64,000 nt of DNA from Jejubacter calystegiae (GTDB lineage Bacteria; Pseudomonadota; Gammaproteobacteria; Enterobacterales; Enterobacteriaceae): the NCBI RefSeq assembly GCF_005671395.1, contig NZ_CP040428.1, positions 1,550,001-1,614,000 of the forward strand. Reading direction: 5' to 3'. The position numbers and the translations under genes were made by a program. The notes below the pieces were generated by a model. It was not told the origin of the DNA and ran no database searches. It worked only from the letters and a program-made list of their open reading frames with translations. Shown here one piece after another: positions 17,589 to 26,760 of this stretch. Numbering within the stretch: the first letter of the stretch is position 1; each line of letters starts with the position of its first letter.

Positions 17589-20051
17589 TTATTCAGCCTG
17601 TTCCGTTGCTTCTTCTTTGGCCTCGATACCGCCATTCTGCGAGGTGGCGCTCTCAATGGTCAGGCGCACATCGGAGGTCAGCAGTTCGGCCAGCAGTTGG
17701 TAAACCTGCAGCGCTCGTTCAGATTCAGCGTCGCCGCTGTCGCTGATATAGCCTTCATCGCGCAGGGTCAGCACCAGAGTAGAGAAGACCGCCTTATCGA
17801 AGAATTCCGGCGCATTGATACCATGCAGAACCGACAGGCGCTGTGCCAGAGTGCGACTCTCTTTTTCCAGAGTGCCGCGGTTAATGCCCGGGTTGGCACC
17901 CAGCAGCCAGAAGGTGATGGCATAACGCTGAATGGTCTCGCGCACGCCTGCCGCCAGCAGTTGCAGGGTACGGGAGCGCAGCGGGTTCACCTGTAGCGTA
18001 TCGCCGTTAATCAGGATCAGCCCCTGGCGTTGTAGTTCGTCCAGTAGCGCGTCGATCTCCGCGGGCAGCGCCTCTTTTTCCCAACGCAGGAATAACTCGC
18101 TCTTCAGCATCGGGTAGAGCAGCGTCACCTGCTCCAGTAGCGCACTGCGGGTCAGATGACGGCGTTGGGTAATCATCATGGCCAGCAGCGATGGCAGCAC
18201 CAGCATATGCATCAGGTTATTGCGGTAGTAGGTCATCAGTACCGCCTGCTCGCGCGGTAGAATGATGATGTCGCCGATCGTATCTTTTTCCACTTCGAAC
18301 TTGTTCATCTGTAGCGCGTGATTGATCAGTTCATCGGCGGTGACTTTCGGCGCCGTCGCGTCCGGCGAATAGGGGACGTTACGCATAATATCCAGATAGC
18401 AGTTCAGCTGTTCGGTTAGCTGTTCGCGGGTCAGAGAGCGCTGACGTGACGCCAGTAGCGCGGTACAGCACAGATTCATGGCGTTTGCCGCGCCGGCGTT
18501 GTTAATGCGCACCATCAGATCTGCGGCGATAGCGTTGACTGACGGCGTCAGCCAGGCCGGGCGTACCGCTTCGATGGGATCGATATCGTCACGCCATTCC
18601 GGCACGTTCTGGTTCAGCCAGTTGTTCAGCGGAATCGGCTCGCCGAAGTTAACGTAACCCTGACCCAGATTACGCAACCTGCTTAAGCCGCGTACCATCT
18701 GAGTGAAGCTCTCTTTCTCTTTGGTGGCACCGCGCAGCTCTTTCGCATAGGTGCCCACTTCCATGACATGTTCGTAGCCAATGTAGATGGGAACCAGCGT
18801 GATGGGGCGGGTACCGCCGCGCAGCATCGCCTGAATGGTCATCGACAGGGTACCGGTTTTCGGATCCAGCAGCCGTCCGGTACGCGAACGTCCGCCTTCC
18901 ACAAAGTACTCTACCGAGTAACCGCGGCTGAACAACTCACCCAGATATTCGCGGAATACGGTGGAATAGAGCTTATTGCCCCGGAAGGTACGGCGGATGA
19001 AGAATGCGCCCAGGCGGCGGAAAATCGGGCCCGCTGGCCAGAAGTTAAGGTTGATACCAGCAGCGATATGCGGTGGTACCAGCCCCTGGTGGTAGAGCAC
19101 GTAAGAGAGCAGCAGATAGTCCATATGGCTGCGGTGGCAGGGGACATAGACCAGTTCGTGGCCCTCGTGGGCCAGTTGACGAATGCGCTCGGCGTTATGG
19201 ACGTTGATGCCCTGATAGAGCCGGTTCCAGGTAAAACCCAGTACGCGATCGGTTACGCGGATAGCTTCGTAAGAGAAGTTAGCCGCTATCTCTTCCATCA
19301 GGGCTACGGCGTTCTGTTGGGCCTTTTCATGGGAGATCTTTTTGGTACGCGCTTCGTCTTCTACCGCCCGGGCAATGGCCCTCGAGGACAGCAGCTTATT
19401 AAACAGATCCTGACGGGCCGGCAGACGTGGCCCTACGGCCGCCAGACGCAGACGCGAGAAGTGCATTCTGGCGATACGCAGCAGCTTCTGGGCGATACGC
19501 TTGTCCGTACCATGTTCGGTAGCCATACGGCGCAGAGAAACCGGTGGCGAGAAGCGCACAAAGCTGTCGCGGCCCAGCCAGATCACGGCGAAGAATTTTT
19601 GAATACCGTTCAGATTGCGCAGCGGCGGGTTGGCTTCCCCTTTCTCTTTGCCCGGCGCACGGCCGAACATCACAGAGACGGGTACCATCTGAACGTCAAG
19701 ATTCGGATTACTGCGGTGTAGATCCAGATAGTTATGGAATAGTTTGATGGACTCTTGTTTAGGCGTGTAATAGGTGAAGACGCGGGGACCGTCGTGCGCG
19801 AACACATAGCGCGGCAGGACGACGCCGTCCACTTCCAGCGGCTCCATGGGGTCCGGCAGATCGTGGGCCAGACAGCGCGCACGCAGCGTCAACAAGTCTG
19901 CCTTCGAGTTATAGGGCAGAACGTACATAATCGGACGCGAAGTATCCAGGCCAAGTTCGGCGCAGGGATCCGCCGGAATTGACTTGCTCTTTACCAGAAT
20001 ACTTAATGGTAAATTAAGGAGCTTGTATAAAAATCGGGACCAGCCTGACAT
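17589..20051 (-). CDS. plsB: PlsB, glycerol-3-phosphate 1-O-acyltransferase
   Basis: Inner-membrane-associated enzyme that acylates sn-glycerol 3-phosphate at position 1, the first step of phospholipid synthesis. It has 820 residues against 807 in E. coli. The acyltransferase motifs are present: block [13 protein letters not shown] (catalytic HX4D), block [11 protein letters not shown], block [13 protein letters not shown] and block [16 protein letters not shown]. The extra length is mainly an acidic C-terminal tail. It is divergent from dgkA across a 230-bp promoter region, a pairing conserved in enterobacteria and sensible because both act on glycerolipids. Confidence 0.97.
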   Translation of the reverse strand: MSGWSRFLYKLLNLPLSILVKSKSIPADPCAELGLDTSRPIMYVLPYNSKADLLTLRARCLAHDLPDPMEPLEVDGVVLPRYVFAHDGPRVFTYYTPKQESIKLFHNYLDLHRSNPNLDVQMVPVSVMFGRAPGKEKGEANPPLRNLNGIQKFFAVIWLGRDSFVRFSPPVSLRRMATEHGTDKRIAQKLLRIARMHFSRLRLAAVGPRLPARQDLFNKLLSSRAIARAVEDEARTKKISHEKAQQNAVALMEEIAANFSYEAIRVTDRVLGFTWNRLYQGINVHNAERIRQLAHEGHELVYVPCHRSHMDYLLLSYVLYHQGLVPPHIAAGINLNFWPAGPIFRRLGAFFIRRTFRGNKLYSTVFREYLGELFSRGYSVEYFVEGGRSRTGRLLDPKTGTLSMTIQAMLRGGTRPITLVPIYIGYEHVMEVGTYAKELRGATKEKESFTQMVRGLSRLRNLGQGYVNFGEPIPLNNWLNQNVPEWRDDIDPIEAVRPAWLTPSVNAIAADLMVRINNAGAANAMNLCCTALLASRQRSLTREQLTEQLNCYLDIMRNVPYSPDATAPKVTADELINHALQMNKFEVEKDTIGDIIILPREQAVLMTYYRNNLMHMLVLPSLLAMMITQRRHLTRSALLEQVTLLYPMLKSELFLRWEKEALPAEIDALLDELQRQGLILINGDTLQVNPLRSRTLQLLAAGVRETIQRYAITFWLLGANPGINRGTLEKESRTLAQRLSVLHGINAPEFFDKAVFSTLVLTLRDEGYISDSGDAESERALQVYQLLAELLTSDVRLTIESATSQNGGIEAKEEATEQAE

Positions 20052-20281
20052 AAATGATGTAAAGCCTCTGGTTAATCATGCAAATGCGCCGTCAGAATAC
20101 CAGAAACGGCACGGAAATTCTGCGGCACCACTATTAATCGAAGCGCGCTGGCGTTGACGCTGATTTTCGTCATACTGCCTGCTGCATTCGGTCTGGCTTC
20201 GTTAATCGGCTCGGGCGCGCCCTTGCCGCTTTGATGCAACTGAACTATTTAGAGTGTGTTTTTTGAAAAGGTTTCCATTAC

Positions 20282-20650
20282 ATGGCGAATAATACCACTG
20301 GTTTTACCCGTATCATCAAAGCTGCCGGCTATTCCTGGAAAGGTCTGAGCGCGGCGTGGCGTAACGAAGCGGCCTTCCGCCAGGAAGGGGTCGCCGCGGT
20401 TATTGCCATTATAGTGGCCTGCTGGCTGGATGTTGACGCCATGACGCGCGTGCTGCTGATTGGCTCCGTCATGCTGGTCACGATCGTCGAAATTCTGAAT
20501 AGCGCCATCGAAGCCGTTGTTGACCGGATCGGCAGCGATTATCACGAACTTTCCGGTCGCGCGAAAGATATGGGCTCCGCCGCCGTGCTGTTAGCGATTA
20601 TCGTCGCGCTTTTCACCTGGGTCACGCTACTCTGGTCGCATTTGCGGTAA
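20282..20650 (+). CDS. dgkA: DgkA, diacylglycerol kinase
   Basis: Small trimeric inner-membrane kinase that recycles diacylglycerol (from membrane-derived oligosaccharide synthesis) to phosphatidate. It has 122 residues as in E. coli, with three transmembrane helices. The conserved AWRNEAAFRQE surface helix (catalytic Glu) and the EILNSAIEAVVDRIGSDYHELSGRAKDMGSAAV core carry the active-site residues. The start is preceded by a weak ribosome-binding site (AAAAGG) and fits the family length. Confidence 0.97.
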   Translation: MANNTTGFTRIIKAAGYSWKGLSAAWRNEAAFRQEGVAAVIAIIVACWLDVDAMTRVLLIGSVMLVTIVEILNSAIEAVVDRIGSDYHELSGRAKDMGSAAVLLAIIVALFTWVTLLWSHLR

Positions 20651-20713
20651 AGCTTCAGGAAACGGATAAAACGCTGACTTTTTACCACGTTGTGGTTCCA
20701 AAATCGCCTTCTG

Positions 20714-20729
20714 CTGTATATACTCACAG
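20714..20729 (+). promoter_or_regulatory. LexA box 1 upstream of lexA
   Basis: CTGTATATACTCACAG matches the SOS-box pattern CTG-N10-CAG. It is the first of two tandem boxes giving LexA autoregulation, as in E. coli. Confidence 0.96.
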
Positions 20730-20734
20730 CATAA

Positions 20735-20750
20735 CTGTATATACACCCAG
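20735..20750 (+). promoter_or_regulatory. LexA box 2 upstream of lexA
   Basis: CTGTATATACACCCAG, second SOS box, 5 bp after the first and 8 bp before the lexA ATG. The CAGGGGG overlapping its end also serves as the ribosome-binding site, so LexA and ribosome sites adjoin. Confidence 0.96.
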
Positions 20751-20758
20751 GGGGCGGA

Positions 20759-21367
20759 ATGAAAGCGTTAACGGCCAGGCAACAAGAGGTTTTTGATCTC
20801 ATCAGGGAGCATATCAGCCAGACGGGAATGCCGCCCACCCGTGCGGAAATCGCGCAGCGACTGGGCTTCCGTTCGCCTAATGCCGCAGAAGAACACCTGA
20901 AGGCTCTGGCGCGCAAAGGGGTTCTCGAAATCGTCTCTGGCGCTTCACGCGGTATCCGACTGCTGCATGAAGAAGAAGAGGGGCTGCCGCTGGTTGGGCG
21001 CGTTGCCGCGGGTGAGCCGCTGCTGGCCCAGCAGCATATTGAAGGCCACTATCAGGTCGACCCTTCCCTGTTTAAACCGAGTGCGGACTTCCTGCTGCGA
21101 GTGAGCGGTATGTCGATGAAAGATATCGGCATTATGGATGGTGACCTGCTGGCGGTACATAAGACTCAGGAGGCGCGCAACGGTCAGGTCATCGTGGCTC
21201 GCATTGAAGATGAAGTCACGGTTAAACGCCTGAAGAAGCAGGGCAACACGGTGCAACTGCTGCCGGAAAACAGCGAGTTTGAACCTATTGTGGTCGATCT
21301 GCGCGAACAGAATTTTACTATTGAAGGGCTGGCCGTCGGGGTGATCCGCAACGGCGAATGGCTCTGA
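20759..21367 (+). CDS. lexA: LexA, SOS repressor and self-cleaving protease
   Basis: Represses SOS genes by binding CTG-N10-CAG boxes as a dimer and cleaves itself when stimulated by RecA filaments. It has 202 residues as in E. coli. The N-terminal winged-helix domain (1-~69, recognition helix around [13 protein letters not shown]), the scissile Ala84-Gly85 bond, and the Ser119/Lys156 catalytic dyad are all in place at E. coli numbering. It is autoregulated by the two boxes upstream. dinF follows after 87 bp and is likely partly co-transcribed. Confidence 0.99.
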   Translation: MKALTARQQEVFDLIREHISQTGMPPTRAEIAQRLGFRSPNAAEEHLKALARKGVLEIVSGASRGIRLLHEEEEGLPLVGRVAAGEPLLAQQHIEGHYQVDPSLFKPSADFLLRVSGMSMKDIGIMDGDLLAVHKTQEARNGQVIVARIEDEVTVKRLKKQGNTVQLLPENSEFEPIVVDLREQNFTIEGLAVGVIRNGEWL

Positions 21368-21454
21368 ATTTATAAACGCATCCCCCTGCTGACGCGTCCG
21401 TTCCCGGGCGCGTCTCTGCTTTAACTCTCCTGACTGCATAACCGGATAATGGCC

Positions 21455-22789
21455 ATGCCCCTTTTCCAAAAAACCGATAAAGCATTATGGCGGCTGGCGC
21501 TGCCGATGATTTTCTCTAACGTGACGGTACCGCTGCTGGGGCTGGTGGATACTGCGGTCATTGGTCATCTCGACTCGCCGGATTATCTGGGCGGCGTTGC
21601 CGTTGGCGCTACGACGACCAGCTTTTTGTTTATGTTGCTGCTGTTCCTGCGGATGAGCACCACCGGCTTTGCGGCTCAGGCATGGGGCGCGAAAAATGCG
21701 CCGGCGCTGGCCAGATCGCTGGTTCAGCCGCTGATGCTGGCGTTGATTGCCGGTGTGCTGATCGTGGCGTTACGTACTCCGCTGATCGATTTGGCTTTGT
21801 ACATTGTCGGCGGCAGCGAGCAGGTTCTGTATCAGGCGCAGCGCTTCCTGGCCATTCGCTGGCTGAGCGCTCCGGCAACGCTCGCCAATCTGGTACTGCT
21901 GGGTTGGCTGCTGGGTGTCCAGTACGCCCGGGCACCGGTTATTCTGCTGGTGGTGGGTAACCTGCTGAATATTTCGCTGGATCTCTGGTTTGTGGTGGGC
22001 CTGCATATGAACGTGCAGGGGGCGGCGCTGGCGACGGTCATTGCCGAATATGCGACGCTGCTTATCGGGCTGGTGATGGTGTGGCGGGTACTGCGGCTAC
22101 GTGGCATTTCGATGGATATGCTGAAGCAGGCCTGGCGCGGCAATATTCGCCGCCTGCTGGCTTTGAACCGCGACATTATGCTGCGTTCCCTGCTGCTTCA
22201 GCTCTGTTTTGCCGGTATTACCATTTGCGGTGCGCGCCTCGGTAGCGAAATCGTGGCGATTAACGCGGTATTGATGACCATGCTGACCTTCACCGCCTAT
22301 GCGCTGGATGGTTTTGCTTATGCGGTAGAGGCCCACTCCGGCCAGGCCTTTGGCGCGCGCAGCACCGGGCAGTTGTTGAGCGTATGGCGAGCCGCCTGCC
22401 GCCAGGCGGGTCTGGTGGCGCTCTGCTTCGCGGCGATCTACGCCCTGGCGGGGGCGCAGATCGTAGCCCTGTTAACCTCAATCCCCGAACTTCAGGCTCA
22501 GGCGGATCGCTATCTGCTATGGCAGGCGGTGCTGCCGCTGGTTGGCGTCTGGTGTTATCTGCTGGATGGCATGTTTGTGGGGGCCACCCGCGGCGCGGAA
22601 ATGCGTAACAGCATGGCGGTTGCCGCGCTGGGATTCGGACTGACGCTACTGACGCTGCCCTGGCTGGGCAACCATGGCTTGTGGCTGGCTCTGACGGTAT
22701 TTCTGGGGCTGCGTGGCCTCTCCCTGGGCTGGATCTGGCGCCGTCACTGGCGTAACGACACCTGGTTTAAGGTGCCGGGCCACCAGTGA
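21455..22789 (+). CDS. dinF: DinF, MATE-family multidrug efflux protein, SOS-inducible
   Basis: A 444-residue inner-membrane MATE transporter (DinF subfamily) with 12 hydrophobic helices. Conserved stretches include LPMIFSNVTVPLLGLVDTAVIGHL at the N-terminus and YLLDGMFVGATRGAEMRNSM near residue 360. In E. coli it is the second gene of the lexA-dinF SOS operon and has been linked to protection against oxidative stress and bile salts. I chose the ATG at 21455 (MPLFQKTDKALW) because the alternative ATG six bases upstream is too close to the GGAT element and E. coli DinF starts at the equivalent residue. Confidence 0.95.
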   Translation: MPLFQKTDKALWRLALPMIFSNVTVPLLGLVDTAVIGHLDSPDYLGGVAVGATTTSFLFMLLLFLRMSTTGFAAQAWGAKNAPALARSLVQPLMLALIAGVLIVALRTPLIDLALYIVGGSEQVLYQAQRFLAIRWLSAPATLANLVLLGWLLGVQYARAPVILLVVGNLLNISLDLWFVVGLHMNVQGAALATVIAEYATLLIGLVMVWRVLRLRGISMDMLKQAWRGNIRRLLALNRDIMLRSLLLQLCFAGITICGARLGSEIVAINAVLMTMLTFTAYALDGFAYAVEAHSGQAFGARSTGQLLSVWRAACRQAGLVALCFAAIYALAGAQIVALLTSIPELQAQADRYLLWQAVLPLVGVWCYLLDGMFVGATRGAEMRNSMAVAALGFGLTLLTLPWLGNHGLWLALTVFLGLRGLSLGWIWRRHWRNDTWFKVPGHQ

Positions 22790-22847
22790 GCCTGTAAGGC
22801 TATACTTAATGGGTGAGTAAAGCTAAATCCGGCGCAGGAGGTACGCG

Positions 22848-23057
22848 ATGCTCAGAGACGAAATCGAAGGCGGCTGCCGGCGTCTGGTGGGTAGAGTCCG
22901 CGAAGCCTGGGGCAGGATGACCGACGATGACGGCGCCATTGCCAGCGGCCGTCATGAGCGGCTGATTGGCAGGCTTCAGCAACGCTATGGCTACGCCAGA
23001 GCCCAGGCAGAAAAAGAGGTGACCCAGTGGGAAAAGCGTAACGATTACCGCTGGTAG
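22848..23057 (+). CDS. yjbJ: YjbJ-like CsbD-family stress protein
   Basis: A 69-residue charged protein of the CsbD family, a set of small general-stress proteins of unknown function. It shares the family pattern with E. coli YjbJ (69 aa), particularly WGRMTDDD, LIGRLQQRYGY and QAEKEVTQWEKRNDYRW. The N-terminal third is much more diverged than the neighbouring genes. A strong AGGAGG ribosome-binding site lies 6 bp before the ATG. Its position after dinF and before zur matches E. coli, supporting orthology. Confidence 0.88.
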   Translation: MLRDEIEGGCRRLVGRVREAWGRMTDDDGAIASGRHERLIGRLQQRYGYARAQAEKEVTQWEKRNDYRW

Positions 23058-23074
23058 CAGGGCGTGGGCGCGGT

Positions 23075-23590
23075 TTAGCGCCCGCGTTTTTTCACGGCGA
23101 CGCTGTGATCGTGCTGGCAGATTTCGCGGTTGCGGCAGGCTTCCACTTCGGCGCAGGGCGCGCACAGACCGTGTGCTTCGATCACATTGTGGTGTAGAGC
23201 AAAGCCGTTACCGGCCGCCAGCTTGTGCATTATCTCCTCCACACCTTCCGCACTCTCCTCTTTCACCGAACCGCAGCGATCGCAGATAAACATGGCGGAA
23301 GTGTGCATAGGCTCATCAAAGTGATGGCACAGCACATAGCTGTTAGTGGACTCAACTTTGTGTACAAACCCCTGCTCCAGAAGAAAATCCAGCGCCCGGT
23401 ATACGGTAGGGGGCTTGGCCTGGGGTTCGCTGGCCTTCAGCAGATCGAGCAGATCGTAGGCGCTAATGGAGCTATCCTGCAGCGTCATCAGACGCAGTAC
23501 TTCAAGGCGCTGAGGCGTCAGGCGCACGTTGCGCTGCTGGCACAGTTTCTCTGCACGCGCCAGCACATCTTGCGGTGTCGTCATATCCAT
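23075..23590 (-). CDS. zur: Zur, zinc uptake regulator (Fur family)
   Basis: Zinc-responsive repressor of znuABC and other zinc-uptake or zinc-sparing genes. It has 171 residues, as in E. coli. The winged-helix DNA-binding domain (about 15-80, RLTPQRLEVLRLM..KPPTVYRALDFLLEQGFVHKVES) is followed by the dimerisation/metal domain. The latter has Cys88 and His in VLCHH, the structural zinc cysteines Cys103/Cys106 (CDRCG) and Cys143/Cys146 (CAPC), and a His-containing tail QHDHSVAVKKRGR. The start is MDMTTPQ; the second Met two residues later is possible. It faces yjbJ tail to tail. Confidence 0.96.
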   Translation of the reverse strand: MDMTTPQDVLARAEKLCQQRNVRLTPQRLEVLRLMTLQDSSISAYDLLDLLKASEPQAKPPTVYRALDFLLEQGFVHKVESTNSYVLCHHFDEPMHTSAMFICDRCGSVKEESAEGVEEIMHKLAAGNGFALHHNVIEAHGLCAPCAEVEACRNREICQHDHSVAVKKRGR

Positions 23591-23934
23591 CAGTCTGCCT
23601 CGTTATCTCGGAATCTTGCCCAATTTTATCATGAACCCGCTAAAACGCCGATATCCTGAACGCAGTCGTCACCTGGAGTGTGATACGGCGCGGCAGTCAG
23701 GTGTTAAGGCGGGGGATTACGCACCTTAATAGAGAAGTGTTATTGCATGATGAAATGCATTTTTATCATATATATTTCTGTAAATAAGATCTGATTCCTG
23801 GCGATATATCGCATATTGTGATTTTGATAGCATTATTTACTGCTTGCTCTTTGACCGGAATCAGGCGGATGACTACCTTGATTAAGGGCATTTTTTATTC
23901 ACCCGTCATGATTCTTATAAAGAGGGAAGTAAGA
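23591..23934. other. Intergenic region between zur and the dioxygenase cassette
   Basis: A 344-bp, AT-rich gap with no supported gene; it should hold the zur promoter and that of the dioxygenase operon. An inverted repeat TGCAT-GATGAA-ATGCA lies at 23744-23759 and is followed by TTTTTATCATATATATTT. It partly resembles ArgR-type operators but does not fit the consensus well. An AGAGGGAAG ribosome-binding site precedes the start at 23935. Confidence 0.4.
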
Positions 23935-24591
23935 ATGTTACATAAGCATGAGTCCGTCCTGCATCTCACCTGCCTGAGTCAGGTTTCCGTCGCCCAACTG
24001 GCACCCACATTCGCCACGCTGCCTGCCACGGCTCACGCCGATGGTCAGTACCGGCTGCGACGCTATTCCGTTGTTCGATTCCGCCACGGAGAGGTGGAAG
24101 AAGTTGATAAGCATGATTTTGTTCAGTCCAGCGATATTAACCGCTTTCAGGGCAATGTGGTGCGCCGCTTTGAACCGCTGGAGTCCACCACGCTGAAAAG
24201 CGACGGTCTGCGTGAGGTTTGCCGACTGTTTGTGGAAAGTAACGGGTTGCCAGACGGACAGGAGATTGAGATCCACCAGATGCGTGTTACCGCGATCTAC
24301 GATGAAACCCAGGTGGCGCCGGAAGGGATCCATCAGGACGGGTTTGATCATATCGCGCTGGTGGCGATCGATCGTGAAAATATCGTCGGCGGTGACGTCA
24401 TGCTGTACAGCAACAACCATGAGGCGCCATTCTTCCGCAAGGTGCTGGAAAATGGTGAAGTAGCCATGCTGGCCGACCATACGTTATGGCATAACGCCAG
24501 CCCAATCCGGGCCGTCAGGCAGGGTGAGGAGGGGCATATGGATGTTTTCGTACTCACGGCCAGGGAGCAGCCCAATGAACTTCACGCCTGA
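23935..24591 (+). CDS. 2-oxoglutarate/Fe(II)-dependent dioxygenase, PF10014 (isoleucine-dioxygenase-like) family
   Basis: A 218-residue cytosolic protein of the 2OG-Fe dioxygenase family that includes Bacillus thuringiensis L-isoleucine 4-hydroxylase and Pantoea Hil enzymes. The double-stranded beta-helix iron triad is visible: His133 and Asp135 in EGIHQDGFDHIALVAI and distal His186 in LWHNASPIRAV, with Arg192 as the likely 2OG ligand. NIVGGDVMLYSNN is also a family hallmark. By family, it likely hydroxylates or sulfoxidises a free aliphatic amino acid; the substrate here is not predictable. I start at the ATG at 23935 (MLHKHESVLHL), which has GAGGGAAG upstream, not the longer in-frame extension. 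It overlaps the next gene by 17 bp, implying coupled expression. There is no E. coli K-12 counterpart at this site. Confidence 0.88.
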   Translation: MLHKHESVLHLTCLSQVSVAQLAPTFATLPATAHADGQYRLRRYSVVRFRHGEVEEVDKHDFVQSSDINRFQGNVVRRFEPLESTTLKSDGLREVCRLFVESNGLPDGQEIEIHQMRVTAIYDETQVAPEGIHQDGFDHIALVAIDRENIVGGDVMLYSNNHEAPFFRKVLENGEVAMLADHTLWHNASPIRAVRQGEEGHMDVFVLTAREQPNELHA

Positions 24592-25807
24592 AGCGGTACG
24601 CGTGCAGTTTGGCGCACTTTCCGCCCCGGAAGTATCGCCGCCGCCGGTATTTCTTGATGGCCCCGGCGGCACTCAGGTGCCGGTATCGGTGCTGGAGGCG
24701 ATGGCGGGTTACCTGGGGCGCAACAATGCCAACCTGGGGGGGCACTATTTCTCCAGCCGCAAAACGGAAGCCCTGGTACGCCGCGCCCGGGAATCGGTAC
24801 AGACGCTGCTGAATGCTTACGCGCCGGACAACATCGTGTTTGGCGCCAGCATGACGGCGCTGACCTTCCATCTTAGCCGTATTATCAGCCGTGAGTGGCA
24901 ACCTGGCGATGAGATTATCGTCACCGCGCTGGATCACTATGCCAATGTTTCCAGTTGGCAGCAGGCGGCGGACGATCGTCAGGTGGTTGTTCGCCAGGTG
25001 CCGGTTAACGAACCAGAATGCACGCTGGATGTGGAGCGTATCTGCGAGCAGATTGTTCCCGCCACCCGACTGGTGGCGGTATGCCTTGCTTCCAATACCA
25101 CTGGCAGTATTGTCGATGTGCGGCGCATCGTAGAGGCAGCGCATAAGGTCGGGGCCATGGTTTACGTGGATGCCGTGCATTATACGCCCCATCACCTGCC
25201 GGATGTGCAGGCGTTGGGCTGTGATTTTCTGGTCTGCTCCGCCTATAAATTTTGTGGCCCGCACGTTGGCATGGCGTATATTGCGCCGCGCTGGTTACAG
25301 GCACTGCGGCCTTATAAGGTGGCGCCAGCGACCGATATTGGTCCCGGGCGTTTTGAAACCGGCACTCTGAGCTTTGAAGGGCTGGCAGGCGTGGTGGCCG
25401 CTATTGAGTACCTGGCCCAGTGGGGAACGGAAGAAGCACCGTTGCGCCAGCGTTTGCAGGAGAGCTATGCCTGCTATCAGCATCATGAACAGGCGCTGAG
25501 CGAATATTTTCTGGCGCGTCTGCAGGCAGTAAACGGCGTACGTCTGTACGGCATTAACAGTGGTGATGCCCGACTCAGAACGCCTACTTTCGCGCTGACC
25601 TTTGAAGGATGGTCGCCAGAGCGGATCGCCAGAGGCTTGGGGGATGAAAATATCTGCGTGGGGAACGGTCACTTCTATGCTCAGGGGCTTATCCGGCAAC
25701 TGGAGCTCGCAGAGCGCGGCGGCGTAGTGCGTATTGGGTTGATGCACTACAACACCCGCAGCGATATCGACAGCCTGTTTGAAGCGCTGCGACGGGTGGT
25801 GAGGTAA
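24575..25807 (+). CDS. Cysteine desulfurase-like PLP enzyme (aminotransferase class V fold)
   Basis: A 410-residue fold-type-I PLP enzyme of the 'cysteine desulfurase-like' (VC1184-type) group. Key residues are the Schiff-base Lys225 in VCSAYKFCGPHVG, Asp199 contacting the pyridine nitrogen in VYVDAVHY, His121 stacking on the ring in LDHYAN, and the N-terminal FLDGPGGTQVP and NANLGGHYFSS segments. True NifS/SufS enzymes carry a catalytic Cys loop near residue ~360; I see only ERGGVVRIGLMHYN there, with no obvious equivalent Cys, so classic cysteine desulfuration is doubtful. The start at 24575 (MNFTPEAV) has CAGGGAG upstream and lies inside the dioxygenase gene. The pairing suggests lyase, transaminase or desulfurase action on the hydroxylated amino acid, which is inference. 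Confidence 0.85.
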   Translation: MNFTPEAVRVQFGALSAPEVSPPPVFLDGPGGTQVPVSVLEAMAGYLGRNNANLGGHYFSSRKTEALVRRARESVQTLLNAYAPDNIVFGASMTALTFHLSRIISREWQPGDEIIVTALDHYANVSSWQQAADDRQVVVRQVPVNEPECTLDVERICEQIVPATRLVAVCLASNTTGSIVDVRRIVEAAHKVGAMVYVDAVHYTPHHLPDVQALGCDFLVCSAYKFCGPHVGMAYIAPRWLQALRPYKVAPATDIGPGRFETGTLSFEGLAGVVAAIEYLAQWGTEEAPLRQRLQESYACYQHHEQALSEYFLARLQAVNGVRLYGINSGDARLRTPTFALTFEGWSPERIARGLGDENICVGNGHFYAQGLIRQLELAERGGVVRIGLMHYNTRSDIDSLFEALRRVVR

Positions 25808-25835
25808 TCGTCCATTTAGTATACAGGCTGCTATT

Positions 25836-26505
25836 TTATGGGCCTGTATTTTTGGGCCATGAAGAAACCAGTCCATCGATATGCTCATGTAGATCGGGAT
25901 TGATATGATTCCACATAGGATCAAGCACAAAATCGATACCCTCACGCCGGGCCTGTTTCGCTGCGGGGACAAAATCACTGTCGCCAGCGACTAAAATGAT
26001 TTGCTCAACGTTTTTATGGTGGGACAGTGATGAGATATCCAGACTGATTTTCATATCAACGCCCTTCTGCCGGGCTTCATACCTGACATCCTTCTCTGTA
26101 AGTTCATCGACGGTAATCCGGCCATTAAGTAACGCTTTCGTTTTCTCTGGTGTAATCACCCACTAACCTTCATCGGTAATACGCCCCAGCCGTAAAGCAA
26201 CTTTCCTGAATTTTTTTAACTCGTTATGGAATTCTTTTCTGAATCTGGCTTCAGGAGTGTCAGAAAAGCTAAATCCTTTTCGGGAGACAGGATTCTGTGC
26301 TCGTTTTTCGAGCGGTGGCAATCGTAGAAAAGAATACGATACAGATCGGGACAGGGCTTCCCTTTATTGGCTTTGCGCAGATCCCGTAATAGCCCGGCGT
26401 AGAGGTCACGAGCGATCTGCCTGGTGCTTTTTTCTCGCCAGTCATGATACAGGGTACGGTAGCGTTTAATAAAAAACTACCGTCCACCAGGATTGCAGTT
26501 TTCAT
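25836..26505 (-). pseudogene. Decayed NYN-domain (LabA/DUF88-type) ribonuclease-like gene
   Basis: The remnant reads, in three frames, as one NYN/PIN-like protein. It begins MKTAILVDGSF (metal-binding Asp) at 26505 with an AAGGA site upstream. It shifts frame in the T/A-rich stretch near 26470 to KRYRTLYHDWREKSTRQIARDL, and shifts again near 26275 (after ILSPEK) to GFSFSDTPEARFRKEF. It meets an in-frame TAG at about 26162-26164, then continues VITPEKTKALLNGR and the conserved LVAGDSDFVPAAKQARREG block. Both shifts fit single-base losses. The four acidic catalytic positions typical of the fold are recognisable, but no full-length product can be made. The intact gene would encode about 220 residues; such proteins are putative RNases of unknown role. 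Confidence 0.85.
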
Positions 26506-26760
26506 AAACATCCTTGTTTAGTCGTTGAAAAATAAAAAAACCCACATTTCGGAAGGCTCACTATGTGGCAAGCTCGTACTCTGTGGGGTGCTATTGTCAG
26601 CCAGTATAAAAAATGATCAATTAAAGATCAAGACCGTTGGCTGGTATCTGCTTTGCACCTTCTTTCTGTAGTATAATCCGCCATCGCCGTTTCCATTCGT
26701 ACACTCCTCAGGAGACATACGGGAGACAGATAAGTCCAAAATACGCCAACAAGTGTAAAC

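Noticed and set aside
18768-19721. A 317-codon plus-strand open frame opposite plsB
   Set aside because: Antisense shadow; composition is rich in Gln/Arg/His with no family resemblance.
23744-23759. TGCAT-GATGAA-ATGCA as an ArgR box upstream of the dioxygenase
   Set aside because: The spacing and flanking bases do not fit the ArgR consensus TGAAT-N4-ATTCA; retained only as an inverted repeat.
26506-26760. Remnant of an integrated element (attachment site) at the 5' end of dusA
   Set aside because: No direct repeat, integrase or transposase could be found; only the neighbouring pseudogene hints at past insertion.
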